A stretch of DNA of 64,000 nt. It comes from Kosakonia sacchari SP1. Its GTDB lineage: Bacteria > Pseudomonadota > Gammaproteobacteria > Enterobacterales > Enterobacteriaceae. The DNA lies in contig NZ_CP007215.2 in assembly GCF_000300455.3 (NCBI RefSeq), positions 124,001-188,000 on the forward strand. Direction: 5' to 3'. This document shows, piece after piece, positions 20,501 to 30,713 of this stretch; the first letter of the stretch is position 1; the number at the start of each line of letters is the position of its first letter. The translations under genes were made by a program, and so were the position numbers. Under the pieces are notes generated by a model. It made no database searches, was not told the DNA's origin, and was given only the letters and a program-made list of their open reading frames with translations.

Positions 20501-20640
20501 CCAGCAAATCGGCATGAATGGCGCAAAGCAGCGGAAAACCCGCCAACCGTAAAGAAAAGCTGCTGCCAGTTCTGCGCGCGTTAAATCCGCAGACGTCAGG
20601 CAGAGCAAACTCGGTACTGATGCACCCGTTTTCGTGAGTG

Positions 20641-20666
20641 ATAAAAAAGCCCTCGACAGAGGGCTT
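20641..20666 (-). terminator. Rho-independent terminator of avtA
   Basis: On the minus strand AAGCCCTC pairs with GAGGGCTT across a 4-nt loop and is followed by TTTTAT, 18 bp after the avtA stop. A classic intrinsic terminator. Confidence 0.88.
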
Positions 20667-20683
20667 AATTCAGCGTGTTCGCT

Positions 20684-21934
20684 TTAGTTTTCCTGCCAGG
20701 CTTTCTCAATCTCTTCGGCGAGGATTTTCACGCCCGCTTCGATAAGCTCCGGCTCCGGCACATAGTTCATGCGCATGCACTGATGCGTGTGCGGCCAGGG
20801 TTTATCCAGGCCCGGGAAGAAGTAGTCGCCTGGCACCATCAGCACGCCGCGTTTTTTCAGGCGCTGGTAGAGCAGCTCAGTGCTGATTGGCAGATCTTTA
20901 AACCACAGCCAGAGGAAAATCGCCCCTTCCGGTTTGTGAATAAGGCAGCGTTCTTCCGGCAAATAACGGCGCAGCGTGGCGATCGTTTCCTGTACCCGCT
21001 GGTAGTAAAACGGCTTGATCACCTCTTCAGAAAGGCGCAGCAAATCTTTGCGTTTAATCATTTCGCGCATCATCGCCGGGCCAATGCCGCCCGGCGCGAG
21101 GCTGATAATGCCGTTCATATTGCGGATCGCGGAGATGATTTTTTCGCTGGCGATGATAATGCCGCAGCGGCTACCCGGCAGGCCCAGCTTCGACAGGCTC
21201 ATGCACAGAATGATGTTTGGATTCCACAGCGGGCGCGCTTCGCTAAAGATAATGCCCGGGAAAGGGACGCCGTAAGCGTTATCAATTACCAGCGGAATGT
21301 TGTGCTGATTCGCCAGCACATCCAGCTTCATCAGCTCTTCGTCGGTGATCACGTTGCCGGTCGGGTTGGTCGGGCGTGAGACGCAGATCATGCCGGTCTC
21401 TTCGCCAATATGCAGGTGTTCAAAATCGACGTGGTACTTAAACTGCCCGTCCGGCAGCAGTTCAATATTGGGGCGCGCGGAGACAAACAGATCTTCTTCC
21501 AGCCCGGAATCGGCATAGCCGATGTACTCCGGCGCCAGCGGGAAAAGCACTTTCCTGGTGCTTCCATCGGCGCGACGGCCAGCAAACAGGTTGAACAAGT
21601 AGAAAAACGCGCTCTGGCTGCCATTTGTTAGTGCAATATTCTGTGGCTCAATATCCCAACCTAACTCTTCACGCAGCATACCTGCCAGTGCCGTCAGTAG
21701 CTCCGTTTTACCCTGCGGGCCGTCATAATTGCACAGCGCATCAGTCGCTTTGCCGTTTTCCACCATGTCTGCAAGCAGGTTGCGGAAGTAATCGGTCATC
21801 GCCGGGATTTGTGCCGGGTTACCGCCGCCGAGCATGATAGCGCCAGGGGTGCGTAAACCGTCGTTGAGATCCTCCATCAGGCGCGTAATGCCTGCGTGGC
21901 GGGTAAATTTGTCGCCGAAAAGTGAAAATGTCAT
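20684..21934 (-). CDS. avtA: Valine-pyruvate aminotransferase (transaminase C)
   Basis: 416 aa, class I/II PLP aminotransferase that interconverts valine and pyruvate with 2-ketoisovalerate and alanine. The PLP-binding lysine is in the SLSKLGLPGSRCG motif; other cofactor contacts are NGSQSAFF, SRPTNPTGNVI and DNAYG. I chose the ATG at 21934, where the family sequence MTFSLFGDKF begins, although the frame is open 22 codons further. Convergent with ysaA. Confidence 0.97.
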   Translation of the reverse strand: MTFSLFGDKFTRHAGITRLMEDLNDGLRTPGAIMLGGGNPAQIPAMTDYFRNLLADMVENGKATDALCNYDGPQGKTELLTALAGMLREELGWDIEPQNIALTNGSQSAFFYLFNLFAGRRADGSTRKVLFPLAPEYIGYADSGLEEDLFVSARPNIELLPDGQFKYHVDFEHLHIGEETGMICVSRPTNPTGNVITDEELMKLDVLANQHNIPLVIDNAYGVPFPGIIFSEARPLWNPNIILCMSLSKLGLPGSRCGIIIASEKIISAIRNMNGIISLAPGGIGPAMMREMIKRKDLLRLSEEVIKPFYYQRVQETIATLRRYLPEERCLIHKPEGAIFLWLWFKDLPISTELLYQRLKKRGVLMVPGDYFFPGLDKPWPHTHQCMRMNYVPEPELIEAGVKILAEEIEKAWQEN

Positions 21935-22083
21935 CGCTACTGCTCTGTCGGGCTGCGGATCAAAGTGGCTAACCATAGCGCTCCGGACGACGAGGTGCAA
22001 ATCGCCGCCGGCGCGCCTTTTCCACGCTTAATTCTTATCGATGGCAGTTGAGCGATATATTGTGCTGATATTTGTCTTATGGC

Positions 22084-24120
22084 TCAGTGGCGAGCCGCGC
22101 CCGCCCAGACCACCATCACTTTGTCCTCACCTTGTTCACGAACAAAACCGTAGCCCTGCGGTAGCGTAAGCGTGGTCTGTTTTCCCATGCCCAGCGCCGG
22201 GTGGCGAGCACGGAACTGTCCCAGTGTTTGCCAGTGCCGCAGGTTGGCGGCGCTTTTGCCGTTGAGATCCTGCCAGTTCATATCCGATCGCGTCCCTTGT
22301 AGTGGATCCGATCCTGTCGGGCCAAAGGGCCGTGCGCTTTCATCACCGTAAAAGATCTGCACCGCGCCAGGGGCCAGCAGCAAAAGCGCTGCGGCTTGCT
22401 GGCCGCCCTCGCGGAACAACCGGGTATCGTGCGAGGAGAGATAGCTCAGCACATTAAAGCTTTGCAGTTTGTCGGCCATCTGTTGCCAGACGGTATCCAT
22501 ATTCGCCAGACACGATACTGCGTCGGCGGCCTGTTGCTGATAGTCAAAATTGATCATCGCATCAAAACCATGGCGGTAATAATCACTCTGCATCACACCG
22601 TGACCCCAGGATTCGCCGGTCATCCAGAAAGGGGCGTCATCGATTTTTTTCTGCGGATTGGCCTTTTTCCATTCGGCGAGCGCCGCCGTGGCCTGCGTTT
22701 TTAATTGTTGCCAGGCCGCCAGCTCGACATGTTTGGCGGTATCAACGCGAAAGCCGTCAATGCCGTACTCGCGCACCCATTCACTTAGCCAATGAGTGAG
22801 GTAATCGCGCGGTGTAAACCCTGCGATTTCACGTGCGTGCGTATCCGGTTTGTGGCGATAAAACACCGGCAGCCCGGACGGCGTGGTGGATTCGGTTTTC
22901 AGATCCGGCAAAAACGCCAGCGACATGGTGAGGTCGTCAAAACCGGGGTTGTCATAATCGCCGATATCGGTGCGGATCCAGTTTTTGCCCCACCAGTTTT
23001 GCCAGGCGCTTTTATCGCTAAAGTTGATGTAATCATTGAAGCTGTGCCAGCTTTGCCCGGCGGCGGGACGCCAGTCAGTCCAGTGCTCGCCGAGGATCTT
23101 TTTGCGTTCTTCTTCTTTCAAATACAGCGCGCCGAACTGGAAGGTTTGCATATCAGCCAGTGTCGCATAGCCGGTGTGATTCATCACCACGTCAAACAGC
23201 ACGCGAATACCGCGGCGGTGCGCTTCATCAACCAGCTTACGCAGATCATCTTCGTTGCCCATATTGGCGTCGAGGCGCGTCCAGTCCTGCGTGTAATAAC
23301 CGTGGTAGGCATAGTGGGGGAAATCGCCTTTTGTACCACCGCCAACCCAGCCGTGGATCTGCTCCAGCGGCGAACTTATCCATAACGCATTGACGCCCAA
23401 CTGCTGTAAGTAATCCAGTTTGCTGGTCAGCCCTTGCAGGTCGCCGCCGTGAAAGGTGCCAATCTCCTGCATGCCATCTTTATGTCGGCCATAGCTGTTG
23501 TCATTGGCGGGATTGCCATTCACGAAGCGGTCGGTAAGGACAAAATAGACCGTGGCGTTATGCCACTGAAAGGGGGCTGCGCCCTGCGTCTGCGCTTTTT
23601 CCAGCAGCAAAAGACCGTCACTTTCCGGTGCAGGCTGCAGGGTGATTTTCCCGTCGCGTACCGTGGTAGTTTGCTGGCTGTAGAAATCGCGTACCAGGCT
23701 GCCTTCCGGGAAAGTATTGCCAACAGGCACGGTCAGCGGCTTATTGTCGCGCACCGGACACTGGCGCGTAACGTTAACCGGCGTTTCGCTGGCCTCGCTT
23801 TTGACACTTAGCAGCAATGTTGGCGTGCCGGAACGGGTATCGAGTTGTATCTGGTAATCGCCATCACGGAATATCCGCCACTGCGGCGTACGCCCGCTAC
23901 AAGGCTTCAGCGAAAGCATTTGGTTCAGCTTGATGTCGCTGGCGGGCTGCCAGCATTGCTGACCCTGCTGTAACGCGATCGGATGCTCACCTTTTTTCAG
24001 CGCGACCTGGCTGCGCCAAAGACCGGTGCCGTCGTCAGTTAAAGGGGGAAAACCGGCGGCGGACCAGTCGGCGAGAGCGATGCCGGGAAGCAACAGCAGT
24101 AACAGTGCGGAGTGTTTCAT
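22084..24120 (-). CDS. malS: Periplasmic alpha-amylase MalS
   Basis: 678 aa. Signal peptide (about 1-17, Leu-rich, ending Ala-Leu-Ala). The C-terminal two thirds is a GH13 barrel with the four family motifs: DVVMNHTG, GFRVDTAKH (nucleophile Asp), TGESWGHG (acid Glu) and YLSSHDT. It cleaves maltodextrins from the non-reducing end in the periplasm. Paired cysteines at the N-terminal domain fit its disulfide needs. The start at 24120 has a GGGACA ribosome site. Control by MalT is likely, given two boxes upstream. Confidence 0.96.
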   Translation of the reverse strand: MKHSALLLLLLPGIALADWSAAGFPPLTDDGTGLWRSQVALKKGEHPIALQQGQQCWQPASDIKLNQMLSLKPCSGRTPQWRIFRDGDYQIQLDTRSGTPTLLLSVKSEASETPVNVTRQCPVRDNKPLTVPVGNTFPEGSLVRDFYSQQTTTVRDGKITLQPAPESDGLLLLEKAQTQGAAPFQWHNATVYFVLTDRFVNGNPANDNSYGRHKDGMQEIGTFHGGDLQGLTSKLDYLQQLGVNALWISSPLEQIHGWVGGGTKGDFPHYAYHGYYTQDWTRLDANMGNEDDLRKLVDEAHRRGIRVLFDVVMNHTGYATLADMQTFQFGALYLKEEERKKILGEHWTDWRPAAGQSWHSFNDYINFSDKSAWQNWWGKNWIRTDIGDYDNPGFDDLTMSLAFLPDLKTESTTPSGLPVFYRHKPDTHAREIAGFTPRDYLTHWLSEWVREYGIDGFRVDTAKHVELAAWQQLKTQATAALAEWKKANPQKKIDDAPFWMTGESWGHGVMQSDYYRHGFDAMINFDYQQQAADAVSCLANMDTVWQQMADKLQSFNVLSYLSSHDTRLFREGGQQAAALLLLAPGAVQIFYGDESARPFGPTGSDPLQGTRSDMNWQDLNGKSAANLRHWQTLGQFRARHPALGMGKQTTLTLPQGYGFVREQGEDKVMVVWAGAARH

Positions 24121-24175
24121 CGGATGTCCCAGTGATGGCGATTTTAGCCAGTTTGCCACTCCGCCTGGCGGGGAA

Positions 24176-24208
24176 ACTCCTCCCTGGTCGTAATCGCCAG
24201 GGAGGAGG
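24176..24208. promoter_or_regulatory. Pair of inverted MalT-box-like sites upstream of malS
   Basis: CTCCTCCCTGG (24177-24187) and CCAGGGAGGAG (24197-24207) form a perfect 11-bp inverted repeat. Each arm matches the MalT box GGGGAKGAGG in 8 or 9 of 10 bases, one on each strand. It lies about 60-90 bp before the malS start. It could also fold as a hairpin in RNA, but no T-run follows on either strand. Confidence 0.6.
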
Positions 24209-24356
24209 GTGCAGGGTGAGCGATAGCGCACATATCGTTGATGTGGATTTGCGATAAACGCCACATTTATAAGAGATTGTCCGTTTTGTGTGCAGTTTCC
24301 TGGTGACATGATTTCAGAATTGGATTATTTCTGTACGTGCTCTTGCAGGTTATTTT

Positions 24357-24365
24357 TGGTATGAT
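24357..24365 (+). promoter_or_regulatory. Possible extended -10 promoter for bax
   Basis: TGGTATGAT fits an extended -10 element (TGn followed by TATGAT), 71 bp before the bax start. No good -35 is found at 17 bp spacing, which is typical for extended -10 promoters. Weak evidence only. Confidence 0.35.
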
Positions 24366-24435
24366 TTGAGATTCAGCTCTCAAAATCATGCAAAAAAGAA
24401 GGTGTTGGAATGTTCATATCCGACCAGGAGACCTA

Positions 24436-25263
24436 ATGATATCGATACCCATGCGACGACTTGGGGCCACGATACTCATGTTTTCCACCTTGATATTTTC
24501 AGGTGGGGTGCTGGCAAAGACGCACACAGAAACAGCGAGTCACAAAGCCCACGTCACTAAGGCAAGCGTAAAAAAACAGGCAAGCAGTAAACAAGAGTAT
24601 TCTCGCAATAGTGTAAAAAGTAGTTCACTTCCTGATTTGCGAAAATACCCTTCCGGAACACCAAGGAAAAAAGCGTTTCTCCGGACGGTAATGCCTTATA
24701 TCACCAGCAAAAACTCTGCAATTACCGCCGAGCGTAACTGGTTGCTGTCAAAACAGTACAACAGCCAATGGTCGCCGGCCGAGCGCGCGCGTCTGAAGGA
24801 TATTACTCAACGCTACAAAATCAGCTGGAACGGGAATACGCGTCGTATTCCATGGAACGCCCTGCTGGAGCGTGTAGACATTATCCCGGACAGCATGGTT
24901 GCTACCATGGCGGCGGCGGAAAGTGGTTGGGGAACGTCAAAACTGGCGCGTACCAACAACAATCTGTTTGGCATGAAATGTGCGAAAGGTGCCTGTAAAA
25001 ACGGGGCTGGCAAAGTGAAAGGTTATTCTCACTTCAACTCCCTGCAGGAATCGGTTGATGCTTACGTCACCAACCTGAATACGCACACGGCCTATGCCTC
25101 ATTCCGTAAATCCCGTGCGCAATTGCGTAAAGCGGATCAGGAAGTGACCGCTACCAACATGATTCACAAGCTGAAGGGTTACTCAACCCGTGGTGCGAGC
25201 TACAACAACTACCTGTTTGCCATGTATCAGGACAATCAGCAGTTAATCGCCGCCCATATGTAA
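24436..25263 (+). CDS. bax: Bax, glucosaminidase-family (glycoside hydrolase 73-like) protein
   Basis: 275 aa. An N-terminal signal or anchor sequence (about 8-27) is followed by a low-complexity Lys/Ser/Thr-rich linker (about 30-75) and a lysozyme-like glucosaminidase domain (about 120-275) with the catalytic-type motif MAAAESGWGTSKLAR and NNLFGMKC. Likely acts on peptidoglycan in the periplasm; the E. coli protein is uncharacterised beyond its family. Start at 24436 has CAGGAG five bases upstream and matches the family. Divergent from malS. Confidence 0.94.
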   Translation: MISIPMRRLGATILMFSTLIFSGGVLAKTHTETASHKAHVTKASVKKQASSKQEYSRNSVKSSSLPDLRKYPSGTPRKKAFLRTVMPYITSKNSAITAERNWLLSKQYNSQWSPAERARLKDITQRYKISWNGNTRRIPWNALLERVDIIPDSMVATMAAAESGWGTSKLARTNNNLFGMKCAKGACKNGAGKVKGYSHFNSLQESVDAYVTNLNTHTAYASFRKSRAQLRKADQEVTATNMIHKLKGYSTRGASYNNYLFAMYQDNQQLIAAHM

Positions 25264-25276
25264 TGTCAGTCCTGTA

Positions 25277-25306
25277 AACGCCTTCCAGCCGGAAGGCGTT
25301 TTTCTT
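25277..25306. terminator. Bidirectional terminator between bax and xylR
   Basis: AACGCCTTCC pairs with GGAAGGCGTT across a 4-nt loop, followed by TTTCTTT on the plus strand and preceded by an A-containing run that gives a weaker U-tract on the minus strand. It serves convergent bax and xylR. Confidence 0.85.
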
Positions 25307-25310
25307 TGTA

Positions 25311-26489
25311 TCAGATAAGGATTTCGCTATAGCGGTCGCGATAGTCTTTTGGCGTGCTGTCGTACTCTTTGCGAAACACCGAGTAGAAATATTGCAGCGA
25401 CGGGTAGCCGCACATCTGTGAGATTTCATTGATCGAGAGCGACGTTGATATCAGCAGGCTACGCGCCTTTTCCAGTTTTTCCGCATGAATCACCGCGTGA
25501 ATCGTCTCTCCGACCTCTTCTTTAAAGCGCTTTTCCAGGTTTGAACGCGAGATGCCGACGGCATCCAGCACCTGATCCACTTTGATGCCTTTACAGGCGT
25601 GATTGCGAATGTAATGCATCGCCTGAATCACCGCCGGATCATTCAGCGAGCGGTAATCCGTGGAGCGCCGCGCCACCACGCGCACCGGTGGCACCAGTAA
25701 TCGCTGTAACGGCATGGTTTCGTTATCCAGCAAACGGTGCAGCAGCTTCGCCGCCTGGTAACCCATTTGCCGGGTTCCCTGTGCCACGGAAGAGAGTGCA
25801 ACGCGTGAAAGATAGCGGGTGAGCTCTTCGTTATCGATGCCGATCACGCACAGTTTTTCCGGCACCGGAATATGCAAATGGTCACACACTTGCAGAACAT
25901 GGCGCGCGCGGGCGTCGGTCACGGCGATAATACCGGTCTGCGGCGGCAGCGTTTGCAGCCAGTCCGCCAGCCGGTTTTGCGCATGTTGCCAGTTCTCAGG
26001 CGCGGTGGTCAGCCCCTGGTAAACCACGCCGCGGTACTTCTCTTGCGCCACTAACTGGCAGAAGGCGTGCTCACGTTCTACCGCCCAGCGTTTGCCGCTG
26101 GAGGCCGGCAGGCCATAGAACGCAAAACGGTGAACGCCTTTCTCTTTCAGATGCAAAAACGCGCTCTCCACCAGTGCGTAGTTGTCGGTTGCGATGTAAT
26201 GCACTGGCGGGTAGTGCTCCGGTGTGTGATAAGAGCCGCCCACGCCGACAATTGGCACGTCGACATCCGCCAGCAGCCGCTCAATGTCCCGATCGTCATA
26301 ATCGGCAATCACGCCATCGCCCAGCCACTCTTTGATATTTTCAATGCGGGCGCGAAAATCCTCTTCAATGAAAATATCCCACTCGGATTGCGAGGCCTGT
26401 AAATATTCGCCGACCCCTTCGACAACCTGGCGGTCGTAGGCTTTATTGGCATTAAATAACAACGTGATGCGATGGCGCTTCTCAAACAT
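25311..26489 (-). CDS. xylR: D-xylose operon activator XylR
   Basis: 392 aa. An N-terminal LacI-like periplasmic-binding-protein domain (about 1-280) binds xylose; a C-terminal AraC-type double helix-turn-helix (about 285-392) contains AVGISRSNLEKRFKEEVGETIH and the AraC signature near INEISQMCGYPSLQYFYSVFRKEY. It activates xylAB and xylFGHR with xylose. It lies 102 bp after xylH on the same strand; that gap may hold its own weak promoter. Confidence 0.98.
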   Translation of the reverse strand: MFEKRHRITLLFNANKAYDRQVVEGVGEYLQASQSEWDIFIEEDFRARIENIKEWLGDGVIADYDDRDIERLLADVDVPIVGVGGSYHTPEHYPPVHYIATDNYALVESAFLHLKEKGVHRFAFYGLPASSGKRWAVEREHAFCQLVAQEKYRGVVYQGLTTAPENWQHAQNRLADWLQTLPPQTGIIAVTDARARHVLQVCDHLHIPVPEKLCVIGIDNEELTRYLSRVALSSVAQGTRQMGYQAAKLLHRLLDNETMPLQRLLVPPVRVVARRSTDYRSLNDPAVIQAMHYIRNHACKGIKVDQVLDAVGISRSNLEKRFKEEVGETIHAVIHAEKLEKARSLLISTSLSINEISQMCGYPSLQYFYSVFRKEYDSTPKDYRDRYSEILI

Positions 26490-26591
26490 GTTGGTTTGCT
26501 TCCTGACTTTCCATCCGATCTCATTATCATATTCACCAAACTGATGAATAAAAAAGATCCGGCAGTGTGATCGCGCCTTAATTCACAACTT

Positions 26592-27773
26592 TCAGGCCCG
26601 CCGTTTGGTGGCAGAATCCATCCACACGGCGAGCAGCAAAATGGCCCCTTTAACGATGTATTGCCAGAACGTCGGCACATCCATCATGCTCATGCCGTTA
26701 TCCAGCGACGCCATAATAAACGCGCCCATCACCGCGCCTGCGACGCTACCAATACCGCCTGCAAGGCTGGTGCCGCCAATCACACAAGCGGCAATGGCGT
26801 CCAGTTCGGCGATGTTCCCGGCGGAAGGTGAACCCGCGCCGAGGCGCGAGCTGAGGATCAAACCGGCAATCGCCACCATCAATCCGTTAATCGCAAATAC
26901 CGCAAGTTTGGTGCGCTCGACGTTAATGCCGGAAAGCCGAGCCGCTTCCAGATTGCCGCCAATGGCATAAATACGGCGGCCAAACGCGGTGCGCGTTGCC
27001 ATAAACATGCCCGCCAGCAGCAAAAACGCCAGCAGCAGTACCGGCGTGGGGACGCCACGGTAATCATTCAGCAGCCAAATGGCTCCAAGCACGATCACCG
27101 CGATGAGCGCCTGGCGGCCGACCGCCGCTGTGGAGGGAGAGGTCGCCAGGCCCAGCGTCTGGCGGCGCATGCGTCCGCGCCACTGCCAGAGTACAAAAGC
27201 GACCAGACCCAGCAGGCCCACACCGAAACCTACGCCATCTGGCAAATAGCTTTGGCCAATTTGCGACATCGCCGCGCTGGTGGGGGAAACCGTGGTGCCG
27301 TTGGTGATGCCGATCAGCACGCCGCGAAAAGCCAGCATCCCGGCCAGCGTGACGATAAATGAAGGGACTTTGCGATACGCCACCCACCAGCCGTTCCAGG
27401 CGCCGAGCAGCAGGCCGAGCACCAGCGTCACCACCACGGTCAGCGGCAGTGGCCAGCCCAGCCAGACGTCGAAAATCGCCGCCGCGCCGCCGAGCAACCC
27501 CATCATGGAGCCGACGGAAAGGTCAATTTCGGCGGAGATAATGACAAACACCATGCCCACCGCCAGGATGCCGGTGATCGCGGTTTGGCGCAGCAGGTTG
27601 GAGATATTACGCGCGCTCAGGTAGGCGCCATCGGTCATGCCGGTGAAAAACAGCATAATCACCACAATGGCGGCAATCATCACAAACACTTGTAAATTAA
27701 GGGACTTTAGCCCGGAAAAAGCCCCTGGTGAGGCGGTAGTTAACTTGATTTCAGACGGGTTGCTTTTCGACAT
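26592..27773 (-). CDS. xylH: Xylose ABC transporter permease
   Basis: 393 aa inner-membrane protein with about 10-11 hydrophobic segments. It carries the sugar ABC permease motif [15 protein letters not shown] and a late EAA-like region with [18 protein letters not shown]. It forms the channel of XylFGH. The start overlaps the end of xylG by 23 bp, as in E. coli. Confidence 0.97.
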   Translation of the reverse strand: MSKSNPSEIKLTTASPGAFSGLKSLNLQVFVMIAAIVVIMLFFTGMTDGAYLSARNISNLLRQTAITGILAVGMVFVIISAEIDLSVGSMMGLLGGAAAIFDVWLGWPLPLTVVVTLVLGLLLGAWNGWWVAYRKVPSFIVTLAGMLAFRGVLIGITNGTTVSPTSAAMSQIGQSYLPDGVGFGVGLLGLVAFVLWQWRGRMRRQTLGLATSPSTAAVGRQALIAVIVLGAIWLLNDYRGVPTPVLLLAFLLLAGMFMATRTAFGRRIYAIGGNLEAARLSGINVERTKLAVFAINGLMVAIAGLILSSRLGAGSPSAGNIAELDAIAACVIGGTSLAGGIGSVAGAVMGAFIMASLDNGMSMMDVPTFWQYIVKGAILLLAVWMDSATKRRA

Positions 27774-29292
27774 GATGTTCGCTCCTCAGCGCCGCTTCCA
27801 TGACCTGCTCCTGGGTCAGATTACGATTGATGAGATCGGCTTTTAGCTTGCCTTCATGCATCACCAACACCCGATCGCTTAATCCCAGCACTTCGGGGAG
27901 CTCAGATGAGATAACGATGACGGCGATCCCCTGCTGCACTAATTGGTTAATCAGTTTGTAGATTTCGTATTTCGCGCCGATATCGATGCCGCGCGTGGGT
28001 TCATCAAGGATCAGGATGCGCGGATTAAGTAACAGGCAGCGGGCGAGAATGGCCTTTTGCTGGTTGCCCCCGCTCAGGCGACCAATAGCCAGCTCCGGAG
28101 AGGATGTTTTCACTTTTAGCCGCTGGAGCGACTGTAAAATGCACGCCTGCTCGGCGGCGTCGTCCAGGCTGCTTAACGCGCCGGTAAACTGGTTAAGCGC
28201 CGCCAGCGTGATATTCTTGCCCACCGCCATCACCGGCACGATGCCGTCTTTTTTGCGGTCTTCCGGCACCATAGCAATGCCAAAGTCGATAGCCTGCTGG
28301 CAGTTGTGAATCTGTACCGCTTTGCCATCAAGAAAGATTTGCCCTTCCCAGCGCCCTGGCCAGACACCAAACAGGCACTGCACCGCTTCGGTTCGCCCCG
28401 CGCCGACCAGCCCGGCGATGCCAAGTATCTCGCCGCGCTTCAGGCTGAATGAAATATCGTTCACGCGTTTGATATGGCGGTTTACCGGATGCCAGGCGGT
28501 AAGGTGCTCAACGCGCAGGATCTCGTCGCCTGTCGTGTGCGGTTCATTGGGGTAGAGCGCGGTCAGTTCGCGACCTACCATCATCGTGATGATGTCGTCT
28601 TCGCTCATGCCGGCGGCATCACGCGTACCGATATGCTTGCCATCACGGATAACGCAGATGGTGTCCGATATCGCTTTGACTTCATTCAGCTTGTGGGAAA
28701 TGTAAACGCAGGCGATATCGTGGTTACGCAGGTCGCGGATGATATCCAGCAGTACGGCGGTTTCCTGCTCGGTCAGCGAAGCGGTGGGCTCATCAAGGAT
28801 AAGCAGCCGCACCTGTTTGTTCAGCGCTTTGGCGATTTCGACCAGTTGCTGTTGCCCGAGCCCTAAATCACCTACGCGAGTATCTGGCGAAATCGACAGG
28901 CTCACCTGTTTAAGCAATTTTTCGCAGCGCAGCGTCATTTGGTCATAATCCATCACGCCGTGACGGGTGATTTCCGTACCGAGGAAAATGTTTTCCAGCA
29001 CGGTTAAATGTTTCACCAGCGCCAGCTCCTGGTGAATGATGGCGATACCTTTGCGCTCGGTATCGCGGATATGGCTCGCTTGCAGGGTTTCGCCCGCAAA
29101 AATGATTTCTCCCTCGTAACTGCCTGCCGGGTAAATCCCACACAGCACTTTCATCAGCGTAGATTTACCCGAACCGTTCTCACCGCACAGCGAGAGCACC
29201 TCACCCGCGTTAAGGTGCAGGCTGACGTTATCTATCGCCTTTACGACACCAAAAGTTTTGGTGATATTTTTCATTTCAAGTAAATAAGGCAT
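27751..29292 (-). CDS. xylG: Xylose ABC transporter ATP-binding protein
   Basis: 513 aa with two ABC domains of the RbsA/MglA type. The first half has a full Walker A (GENGSGKST), signature LGLGQQQ and Walker [11 protein letters not shown]. The second half has a degenerate Walker A (GLVGAGRTE), LSGGNQQK and [11 protein letters not shown]. The degenerate second site is normal for this subfamily. Middle gene of xylFGH. Confidence 0.98.
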   Translation of the reverse strand: MPYLLEMKNITKTFGVVKAIDNVSLHLNAGEVLSLCGENGSGKSTLMKVLCGIYPAGSYEGEIIFAGETLQASHIRDTERKGIAIIHQELALVKHLTVLENIFLGTEITRHGVMDYDQMTLRCEKLLKQVSLSISPDTRVGDLGLGQQQLVEIAKALNKQVRLLILDEPTASLTEQETAVLLDIIRDLRNHDIACVYISHKLNEVKAISDTICVIRDGKHIGTRDAAGMSEDDIITMMVGRELTALYPNEPHTTGDEILRVEHLTAWHPVNRHIKRVNDISFSLKRGEILGIAGLVGAGRTEAVQCLFGVWPGRWEGQIFLDGKAVQIHNCQQAIDFGIAMVPEDRKKDGIVPVMAVGKNITLAALNQFTGALSSLDDAAEQACILQSLQRLKVKTSSPELAIGRLSGGNQQKAILARCLLLNPRILILDEPTRGIDIGAKYEIYKLINQLVQQGIAVIVISSELPEVLGLSDRVLVMHEGKLKADLINRNLTQEQVMEAALRSEHHVEKQPV

Positions 29293-29370
29293 GGCTGCTC
29301 CACGTCATTCGCTGATATACAGCGCCTGAAAGAGATGGCAGCCGACGCGCCCGCAGGCGCGCCGACGGTT

Positions 29371-30363
29371 TTAGAGCTGATTTTTCTGATGGAAGCCGTC
29401 TTTGATGACAGTAGCGTCGATGTTGTCTTTGGTGACTTCGATTGGCGTCAACAGGCGGGCAGGGACATCTTTCAGACCGTTATTCAGTGAAGCGTCCGCT
29501 TTTGGCGTTTTGCCGTTACCCAGTTCGACGGCGATTTCCGCAGCGGTATTAGCGAGTTGGGTGATTGGTTTATAGACCGTCATGGTCTGGCTGCCATTAA
29601 TCAACCGTTTCACCCCTGCGAGGTCGGCATCCTGACCTGAAATCGCCACTTTCCCGGCCAGACCCTGGGCGCTCAGCGCCTGAATTGCACCGCCAGCGGT
29701 TGCATCGTTGGAAGCGACCACGGCATCAATTTTGTTATTGTTGGCGGTGAGGGCGTTTTCCATAATCTTCAGCGCGTTTTCCGGTAACCAGCCATCGACC
29801 CATTGATCGCCGACAATTTTAATTTTGCCGCTATCAATATAGGGTTTTAATACTTTCATCTGCCCGGCACGGAATAACTTGGCGTTATTATCGACCGGCG
29901 AACCGCCCATTAAAAAGTAATTGCCCTGTGGGACTTTGATTACCAGGCTTTGCGCCTGTAATTCCCCGACTTTTTCATTATCGAAAGAGATATAGAAATC
30001 GATGTCGGCATTATTAATCATGCGATCGTAAGCCAGAACTTTAATTCCTTCCTGTTTGGCTTCTTTTATTACGTTACTTAATACCTGGCCGTTATAGGGA
30101 ATAATAACCAGCACATCAACGCCACGGTTGATCATATTTTCAATTTGCGACATCTGCGTTTCTTCATTTCCGTTTGCGGATTGAACAAACACGTCAGCAC
30201 CGAGCGACTCGGCTTTTTTCACAAAGATATCGCGGTCTTTTTGCCAGCGTTCAAGGCGCAAATCATCAATCGCCATGCCGATTTTCACCTCTTTGGCATG
30301 GCCGAAAGCGCTTGCCAGCAGCAGGGAGGCGCAGAGTGTAAGGCAAAGATTCTTTATCTTCAT
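29371..30363 (-). CDS. xylF: D-xylose periplasmic binding protein
   Basis: 330 aa, the E. coli length. A signal peptide (about 1-23, ending His-Ala-Lys) is followed by a two-lobed sugar-binding protein with IGMAIDDLRLERWQKDRD, VLAYDRMI and VAISGQDADLAG ligand regions. Start at 30363 selected by homology; the frame is open 22 codons further. First gene of xylFGH(R), divergent from xylA. Confidence 0.98.
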   Translation of the reverse strand: MKIKNLCLTLCASLLLASAFGHAKEVKIGMAIDDLRLERWQKDRDIFVKKAESLGADVFVQSANGNEETQMSQIENMINRGVDVLVIIPYNGQVLSNVIKEAKQEGIKVLAYDRMINNADIDFYISFDNEKVGELQAQSLVIKVPQGNYFLMGGSPVDNNAKLFRAGQMKVLKPYIDSGKIKIVGDQWVDGWLPENALKIMENALTANNNKIDAVVASNDATAGGAIQALSAQGLAGKVAISGQDADLAGVKRLINGSQTMTVYKPITQLANTAAEIAVELGNGKTPKADASLNNGLKDVPARLLTPIEVTKDNIDATVIKDGFHQKNQL

Positions 30364-30506
30364 AATAGTAATACCTTTTGTAGGGTGAAGGGCGAGATAA
30401 AAGAAACATGCACTGCTATAGACGAGCAAATTCTTAACGCAGAATTCCTCTCTGGCAATTACAGATTTTTATCCGGGCATTACGTTTTTTGGTTTATTTG
30501 CTGATT

Positions 30507-30522
30507 TATGACCGCGATCTTA
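30507..30522. promoter_or_regulatory. Probable CRP site between xylF and xylA
   Basis: TATGACCGCGATCTTA matches the CRP consensus TGTGA-N6-TCACA in 7 of 10 half-site bases and lies near the middle of the 350-bp divergent control region, where a shared CRP site is known in E. coli. Imperfect, so moderate confidence. Confidence 0.45.
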
Positions 30523-30589
30523 TTTTAAAAAAAGCAAAACCGATTTTGCATAAAAAAGAGGAAGGCGTCTCGCAGCAGCAGATATCAAT

Positions 30590-30622
30590 ATTTTGCGAGC
30601 CAGCGCACGTTTGTGCATTCTC
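30590..30622 (+). promoter_or_regulatory. XylR-binding region upstream of xylA
   Basis: The stretch TTTTGCGAGCCAGCGCACG and what follows closely resembles the E. coli XylR site I-A before xylA as I remember it, and the next bases (AGCAGTGTGAAATAAC, 30629-30644) are also conserved. It lies 90-125 bp before the xylA start. The remaining bases of this gap hold the xylF-side control site, which I could not place exactly. Confidence 0.6.
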
Positions 30623-30713
30623 TTAATAGCAGTGTGAAATAACGTAATTGAGCGACTCAGAGAGAGAATCCAGTATTAATGTCAGATTTGTACACTCGCC
30701 AATGGAGCTCATT

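Noticed and set aside
21935-22000. Possible leader peptide or extended N-terminus before avtA
   Set aside because: The extension is in frame with avtA without a stop, so it cannot act as an attenuator peptide, and it has no similarity to the family start.
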